From NCBI GenBank assembly GCA_028284565.1, contig JANQRM010000628.1, forward strand, positions 1 through 36,377: DNA of 36,377 bases. The letters run 5' to 3'. The position numbers were made by a program, and so were the translations under genes. The notes below the pieces were generated by a model. The model was not told the DNA's origin and ran no database searches. It saw only the letters and a list, made by a program, of their open reading frames with translations. This DNA comes from Anaerolineae bacterium. Lineage in GTDB: Bacteria > Chloroflexota > Anaerolineae > Aggregatilineales > Phototrophicaceae. Below are positions 32,135 through 36,377 of the stretch, in pieces (position 1 is the first letter of the stretch; each line of letters starts with the position of its first letter).

Positions 32135-32815
32135 CTAAAAAACAATTGGGACAGGCGCGAGAACCGGACCTCCTTGTTCAGCGACACGACGACGTATCTC
32201 AGCAAATAGTTTATCGTCTGGCTCGTCGCTATTCAAATACACATCGCCTTCGTCGGGGTCTGTAGAGGCAACCACTTCACCATCTTCACACAGTAAACGC
32301 AACTGGGGGGCATAACCTGTTGAACGTTTTTCTGTACTCCAATAGCGATTGACGGTCAGCTTTTTATCGCGTAAGGCATGGTAGATACGATCAACATAAT
32401 AGTCAGCTTTGGAATATAAATCGGCGATTTCCTCTGCGTGGACGAAGCGGTCCCATGTGGTGTAGATAAAGGCAAAGCGTCGATTCGTCGGATTAAGAAC
32501 AGGTGGATTCTTGGGAATGAGTCCCTGAAATTGTACCTGATAATACTCGTTCATTGCGCGGTCATGACTGGCTTCTTTAGGCAACAAATCTTTGCGATAC
32601 TTGAGTTCTAAGCCTGTTTTTTTGGCATAGTAATGGATGCCACTGCCAACCTCTTTCGCCGCGTAGCCACTCAAGTACAAGGCAATATATTCGACATCCA
32701 CCCCACGAGGCATTTGTTCTTTTGGAATCCGATACCAATGTTCTTTCTGGGCGATGGTTAAATCGGTTTTGCGATTAATCACACCAACCAACACACGGTC
32801 ATCGGGATAGGTCAT
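32135..32815 (-). CDS. Uncharacterised 226-residue protein in the SsnA/F420 operon
   Basis: I do not recognise a named family. The protein is soluble and alpha/beta-like, with a VLVGVINRKTDL strand near the start, the motif HWYRIP (26-31), HYYAKKTG (about 61-68), KDLLP (about 75-79), IYTTWDRF (about 117-124) and an acidic-then-basic end. The aromatic and Arg-rich motifs suggest a conserved pocket, perhaps for a nucleotide or nucleic acid. Sequence alone gives no catalytic set. It has a clear AGAGG ribosome binding site and lies between the PLP enzyme (15 bases) and ssnA (24 bases), so it is almost certainly cotranscribed with them. Confidence 0.8.
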   Translation of the reverse strand: MTYPDDRVLVGVINRKTDLTIAQKEHWYRIPKEQMPRGVDVEYIALYLSGYAAKEVGSGIHYYAKKTGLELKYRKDLLPKEASHDRAMNEYYQVQFQGLIPKNPPVLNPTNRRFAFIYTTWDRFVHAEEIADLYSKADYYVDRIYHALRDKKLTVNRYWSTEKRSTGYAPQLRLLCEDGEVVASTDPDEGDVYLNSDEPDDKLFAEIRRRVAEQGGPVLAPVPIVF

Positions 32816-32830
32816 GATGTTACCTCTAAA

Positions 32831-34210
32831 CTAACTTCCTCGTGCTTCAAGTAATCGCTTGTCGATGTCAGCAACCATCTCTTGATGTTCAATCCACCAT
32901 GCGGGGTCTTTTTGAGCGTCCAGTTCTTGCACCGTCTTGCCCTGCTGTTCCACCCATGTATAGTATTTCAAGTTATGCCAGCGCGCCCGATTGTGCAGTG
33001 TGCCTTCTTGAATCCAATCTAACGTCGCACCATGATATATAGATTCGATAAAGGCAGAGGCTTTGGCTTCATCCAGCGCGCCATGTTCTTCCTTCATTCG
33101 ATTCATCACAGAGGGATACCGTTCCATTGAATCTGTCGCAACAGTGACAACCACATCATCTTTGCCAAAACCATAGAACTTCGCCGTCTTGATCGCACCC
33201 AAAATATTGCAAATGCCACTAATACCAAATGTCTCGGCATAACAATCGACAAGCCCTATGGGGATTCCGTAACGTTCTGATAGCGCAATACGCCCAGCTT
33301 CTTCCGCAAAGATACGCAAGCCATTCACACTCGCCATATCATCAATACACATGAGCGCATCCATATTATTGACATTGTGAATCCATGTCACATGCTTATC
33401 ACCGATCCCTTGAATCTCATGCGCGCCATAGCCATTGTTAAACAACGTCGGACATTGAATCGGCTCTAATCCGATAATCTTATGGTCAGACCAAACTTGC
33501 TTGAGGCGATCCCCCGCCGCAATTGTTCCCGCACTCCCCATCGACGACACGTACGCCGAGATTTTGCCCTTACCGACACCTTTCGCCTCCAGTTCGGAAG
33601 CCAATTCGACAATCGTGTTGCCTGTCACATAATAGTGAAAGCGATAATTCCCCATCACCTCGAATTGATTCAAGATGCGGATATTCTCATCGCTCTTCCG
33701 AAGACGAGCCACTTCATCATAAATCTCTTTGACATTACTCTCACTACCCGGTGTGCGGTTAATCTCCGCCCCATAACTCTGGATACGGTCAAAGCGTTCT
33801 TGACTCATCTCTTCCGGTAGGACGACAATGCCTTTATAGCCCATACGACATCCGATAAACGCCCCGCCAATGCCATAGTTTCCTGTCGAGGGCCACACGA
33901 GCGTATGCACGTCGGGGTCAACTTCGCCCATCAATTGCTTCTCGACCAAGACCGAATACGCCGCCCCCACTTTATGACTCCCCGACGGAAACCCCATTCC
34001 ATAAATCACAACAATCGGCGTATCCACTCCTGTCAATTCCTTCGGCAAAACAACATGATAGACTTCATTATTTTTGTCTCGCCATGTAATGTTAAACAGG
34101 TTAATCGGGTCGAGAGGTGATTCTTTCAAAGCCATAATCGCCTGTTGACGAATATCAAGATCAATCGTCTCAGGATGGAGCATTTCTTCAAATGTGGGTC
34201 CCGTAATCAT
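32831..34210 (-). CDS. Cysteine-synthase-like PLP enzyme (fold type II), substrate unknown
   Basis: A 459-residue PLP enzyme of the tryptophan-synthase-beta superfamily. PLP binds K80 in PSGSHKVGAAYS; the substrate loop is STGNYG (108-113), comparable to TSGNTG in cysteine synthase. The phosphate-binding Gly-rich loop is SSMGSAGT (222-229) and the EPIQC..AHEIQGIGD block (249-271) echoes the OASS sequence. It is longer than OASS (about 310) by N-terminal residues and a C-terminal extension with a Trp-rich part. It lacks features of diaminopropionate ammonia-lyase (YgeX), which in other bacteria neighbours ssnA. A lyase, synthase or deaminase on an amino acid is likely. It is first in the operon, behind the promoter at 34242-34269. 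Confidence 0.85.
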   Translation of the reverse strand: MITGPTFEEMLHPETIDLDIRQQAIMALKESPLDPINLFNITWRDKNNEVYHVVLPKELTGVDTPIVVIYGMGFPSGSHKVGAAYSVLVEKQLMGEVDPDVHTLVWPSTGNYGIGGAFIGCRMGYKGIVVLPEEMSQERFDRIQSYGAEINRTPGSESNVKEIYDEVARLRKSDENIRILNQFEVMGNYRFHYYVTGNTIVELASELEAKGVGKGKISAYVSSMGSAGTIAAGDRLKQVWSDHKIIGLEPIQCPTLFNNGYGAHEIQGIGDKHVTWIHNVNNMDALMCIDDMASVNGLRIFAEEAGRIALSERYGIPIGLVDCYAETFGISGICNILGAIKTAKFYGFGKDDVVVTVATDSMERYPSVMNRMKEEHGALDEAKASAFIESIYHGATLDWIQEGTLHNRARWHNLKYYTWVEQQGKTVQELDAQKDPAWWIEHQEMVADIDKRLLEARGS

Positions 34211-34241
34211 GAAAAGTATTCCTTAAGCGAGGTCAATCAAA

Positions 34242-34269
34242 TTTATACTAAAGACTAACTAATCGTCAA
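34242..34269 (-). promoter_or_regulatory. Strong sigma70-like promoter of the PLP-SsnA-F420 operon
   Basis: TTGACG (34269-34264), a 16-base spacer and TATAAA (34247-34242) on the minus strand, each matching consensus at 5 of 6. The start would be near 34235, about 25 bases before the ATG of the PLP enzyme. The -35 overlaps the last codons of the small upstream gene. Confidence 0.7.
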
Positions 34270-34486
34270 TTTCCAAAGTTTGTTCGAGGACGCGCATATC
34301 ATTGCGTATTTCGGTACGATGCAACGCCAATTCACGATACAAATCTAGGTCCGCAGTAGACATATGCTCTGTACCGCCACCATTTGCCATGATGAGGGTA
34401 TCAATTTCTTCATCCAACTGCTCATATTGCAAGACCAATTCGCGGTATTGTTGTACCAGTGTTAAATCATGATTTGTTTTAGACAT
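34259..34486 (-). CDS. Small acidic coiled-coil protein
   Basis: A 75-residue acidic protein, mostly helical: LVQQYRELVLQYEQLDEEIDTLI (9-31) and DLDLYRELALHRTEIRNDMRVLEQTL (46-71) are amphipathic helices joined by a flexible NGGGTEHMS turn. This looks like an antiparallel two-helix bundle or a coiled-coil adapter. No family is recognised. Its ATG overlaps the 3' end of the glycosyltransferase by 8 bases, so the two are translated together and a partner role with that membrane enzyme is possible. Its end hosts the -35 of the following operon promoter. Confidence 0.7.
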   Translation of the reverse strand: MSKTNHDLTLVQQYRELVLQYEQLDEEIDTLIMANGGGTEHMSTADLDLYRELALHRTEIRNDMRVLEQTLEIDD

Positions 34487-35528
34487 CGTTCTGACTTCTA
34501 TCGCCTAATTGCGTTACCCCATCATACCCCATTGTACTAGCAACTGTATAGTTATTGTGTTTAGGGCGGACTCTGCGTTGCGGTTCTTCATCAAAGCCTT
34601 CTGTTGATGCCACAATGTAAAGTGGACGATCCCGTGTTTCATCATAAATTCGCGCAACATACTGCCCAATGATAAACATGAAAAACAATTGGAAGGAACT
34701 TAACAACAACAGAAGTACAATCGTCGTCGCTTGCCCACCAAAAAATTCTTCTCCTTGTGTTAAGCGCAAAATCGTAATTACAACTCCCACACTGATTGAC
34801 AGCACAGCGAGTATCAGACTCAAGTAAATCATAATCTGCAACGGAAAAAAGGAGAAACTCGTCACCGCATCCAGTGCAAAGCTAATCATCTTCCGCAACG
34901 GATACTTCGTTTCACCCCAGTGGCGTTCTTCACGGACATACCCAACGCCCGTTTGCCGAAAACCAGCCCAACTTGTCATCCCGCGAATAAAGCGATTATG
35001 TTCCCGCATCTCACGTAAGACATTCGCCACTTGACGATCCATCAGCCGGAAATCCCCTGTGTCAACTGGAATATTGATATTCGTGATTCGATGAATCGCA
35101 CGATAGAATAACTTCGCCGTGATTTGCTTAAACCAGCTTTCGCCCTTACGTTCAACCCGCACCGCATACACAACCTGATAACCCGCTTTCCATTCCGCAA
35201 TCAAATCAGGAATGACTTCCGGGGGGTCTTGTAAATCGGCATCAATCAGAACAACCGCCTCACCTTGCGAGTAGTCGATACCCGCTGTGACGGCAACCTG
35301 ATGCCCAAAGTTCCGTGCAAAATTGACCACCTTCACCCGTTCATCCTGTTGAGCAAGGTCTTCCATCAAATCCAGCGACTTATCCCGGCTGCCATCATTA
35401 ATCAACACCAATTCCCACGGTTCATGGAGTCCGTCCATCACCTCCCGAACTCGCTCAAATAATTGTGGGATATTGCCTTCTTCGTTGTAAATAGGTGCAA
35501 CAATGGAATATTTCGGCTTCTCACTCAT
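34479..35528 (-). CDS. Family 2 glycosyltransferase, DPM1/GtrB type with two C-terminal helices
   Basis: A 349-residue GT-A enzyme that most likely moves a sugar from a nucleotide donor to polyprenyl phosphate on the inner membrane face. VLINDGSRD (41-49) and the metal-binding IDADLQDPPE (95-104) are hallmarks, with DTGDFRLMDR and RGMTSWAGFRQ later, as in bactoprenol glucosyl transferase GtrB. Two hydrophobic helices lie at about 231-258 and 268-292, followed by a hydrophilic C-terminal tail of about 50 residues with two similar short segments (YIVASTEGFD and YTVASTMGYD). It overlaps thrC (ATGA) and the small coiled-coil gene. Confidence 0.9.
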   Translation of the reverse strand: MSEKPKYSIVAPIYNEEGNIPQLFERVREVMDGLHEPWELVLINDGSRDKSLDLMEDLAQQDERVKVVNFARNFGHQVAVTAGIDYSQGEAVVLIDADLQDPPEVIPDLIAEWKAGYQVVYAVRVERKGESWFKQITAKLFYRAIHRITNINIPVDTGDFRLMDRQVANVLREMREHNRFIRGMTSWAGFRQTGVGYVREERHWGETKYPLRKMISFALDAVTSFSFFPLQIMIYLSLILAVLSISVGVVITILRLTQGEEFFGGQATTIVLLLLLSSFQLFFMFIIGQYVARIYDETRDRPLYIVASTEGFDEEPQRRVRPKHNNYTVASTMGYDGVTQLGDRSQNDV

Positions 35529-36377
35529 AAATTGAACTTTGCAATCGCCTCCCGTACTGATTCAATGTGCGGTGCAACGCGGATACCTTCAGCAACCGAT
35601 TCCTGTGCGCGCTTCACATCTTTTAGTCCATTGCCCGTAGACAAAAGTACAACTGATTCTTCACTGTGAATCATGCCTGATTGTACTGCACGTCGCGCAC
35701 CGACAAAAGATGCCACCGCCGCTGGTTCCGCAAAGACTCCTGACAATTGTGCCAACTCTGGAATCCCCGCCACAATTTCATCATCAGACACAGCAATATA
35801 GCCTCCATCTGTCTCTCGTACAGCCCGCAGGGCTTTCGCACGATCACGAGGCAACCCAGCAGAGATACTATCCGCAATTGTATGAGCAGATACAGGTTGC
35901 ATATCTTCAGCTGAGATGTTGTTCTCCCACGCCTGCACCAATGGCGAACTACCCTCCGCTTGTACACCAATTAATCGTGGGATTTTCTCAATCCAGCCGA
36001 GTCGATACAAATCTGCAAAGCCTTTATGCACACCACTAATGATGCTACCATCGCCGACGCTGACAACTACGACATCCGGCACATTCCAATCCAATTGTTC
36101 GGCAATTTCGAGCGATACCGTCTTCTTACCCTCCGTCGTGAAGGGATTAACCCCCGTATTGCGTGAATACCAATCACGCTCAATGCAGGTTTGCATACAC
36201 AAATCAAAGGCGACATCATAGCTATCTTCGACCAACAACACCTTTGCCCCATACACCAGTAGTTGAGCAATTTTGGCGGGTGGCGCAGTCGCCGGGACAA
36301 AAATCACAATGTCGATATGCGGCACACTCGCCCCAACTCCAGCTAATGCGGCGGCGGCATTTCCTGTACTCGCTGTA
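35525..36377 (-). CDS. thrC: Threonine synthase, N-terminal part cut by window edge
   Basis: Fold type II PLP enzyme that turns O-phosphohomoserine into threonine. About 283 residues are visible. They begin inside the conserved TASTGNAAAALAG loop at the window end, so the PLP lysine and the start codon lie outside. Other marks are FVPATAPPAKIAQLLVYGA, the VNPFTTEGKKT region, a SVGDGSIISGVHKGF segment and the GVFAEPAAVASFVGA end. The frame is open through the last base, so the GTG at 36325 is not the start. The end overlaps the glycosyltransferase start by ATGA. Other threonine-synthase-like PLP enzymes are possible but the STGNAAA loop fits thrC best. Confidence 0.85.
   Translation of the reverse strand, partial: TASTGNAAAALAGVGASVPHIDIVIFVPATAPPAKIAQLLVYGAKVLLVEDSYDVAFDLCMQTCIERDWYSRNTGVNPFTTEGKKTVSLEIAEQLDWNVPDVVVVSVGDGSIISGVHKGFADLYRLGWIEKIPRLIGVQAEGSSPLVQAWENNISAEDMQPVSAHTIADSISAGLPRDRAKALRAVRETDGGYIAVSDDEIVAGIPELAQLSGVFAEPAAVASFVGARRAVQSGMIHSEESVVLLSTGNGLKDVKRAQESVAEGIRVAPHIESVREAIAKFNL

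Noticed and set aside
32831..34210. Idea that the PLP enzyme is diaminopropionate ammonia-lyase (YgeX)
   Set aside because: Length and lysine-site context (SGSHKVGAAYS) fit cysteine-synthase-like enzymes, not YgeX, despite the neighbouring ssnA.
1..36377. CRISPR arrays, tRNA, rRNA, transposases or phage modules
   Set aside because: No repeat-spacer pattern, no cloverleaf or rRNA stretches, and no mobile-element proteins were found on either strand.

Overview
The window (36,377 bp, moderate GC) reads as a stretch of bacterial chromosome with dense, mostly minus-strand genes. I see no insertion sequences, phage genes, CRISPR arrays, tRNA or rRNA. A member of the phylum Chloroflexota (Anaerolineae-like) is my best guess. 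The reasons are Pro/Thr-rich linkers in a membrane protein, a monofunctional proline dehydrogenase beside a RocA-type dehydrogenase, a bacterial F420 operon, an SsnA homologue and a YqeC fusion. This assignment is inference and was not tested by a search.

Left part (1-8.2 kb): the F1 ATP synthase genes atpA and (partial) atpG run leftward from a promoter of their own, with no atpH directly upstream. Divergent from them are proline dehydrogenase and P5C dehydrogenase (proline to glutamate), which converge on proC (P5C to proline). proC is the last gene of a minus-strand unit that starts with an atypical SDR and a GNAT protein.

Middle part (8.2-25.9 kb): fabF and fabH, the latter with an unusual 61-residue Arg-rich tail, are transcribed rightward. 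Facing them are a YugP-type zinc peptidase and a purine nucleoside phosphorylase / membrane protein / PanG-like reductase / panB / panC unit. Next come a small orphan gene with its own signals and a potassium channel with two cytosolic RCK units in one chain. The minus strand then carries a YqeC-MocA fusion (molybdenum hydroxylase cofactor maturation), a large uncharacterised protein with nucleoside-phosphorylase-like motifs, a two-helix membrane protein, a HEAT-repeat protein, a metallophosphoesterase and a GT-C-like membrane glycosyltransferase.

Right part (25.9-36.4 kb): this is the most interesting region. A sigma70-like promoter at about 34.25 kb drives, in order, a cysteine-synthase-like PLP enzyme, an unknown 226-residue protein, the putative aminohydrolase SsnA, and then the coenzyme F420 genes npdG, cofE, an FbiB-C-terminal-like nitroreductase, cofD and cofC. 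A luciferase-like (F420-type) oxidoreductase follows with its own strong promoter. Upstream lie a DPM1/GtrB-type glycosyltransferase, a small coiled-coil protein and a truncated threonine synthase.

Functionally, the F420 genes supply the steps after FO: guanylylation of the 3-carbon acid, transfer to FO, reduction of the dehydro form, and glutamylation. They also supply NADPH-dependent reduction of F420 and one likely user enzyme. FO synthase is not in the window. PNP, SsnA, the YqeC-MocA fusion and the phosphorylase-like protein suggest a loose purine-breakdown theme.
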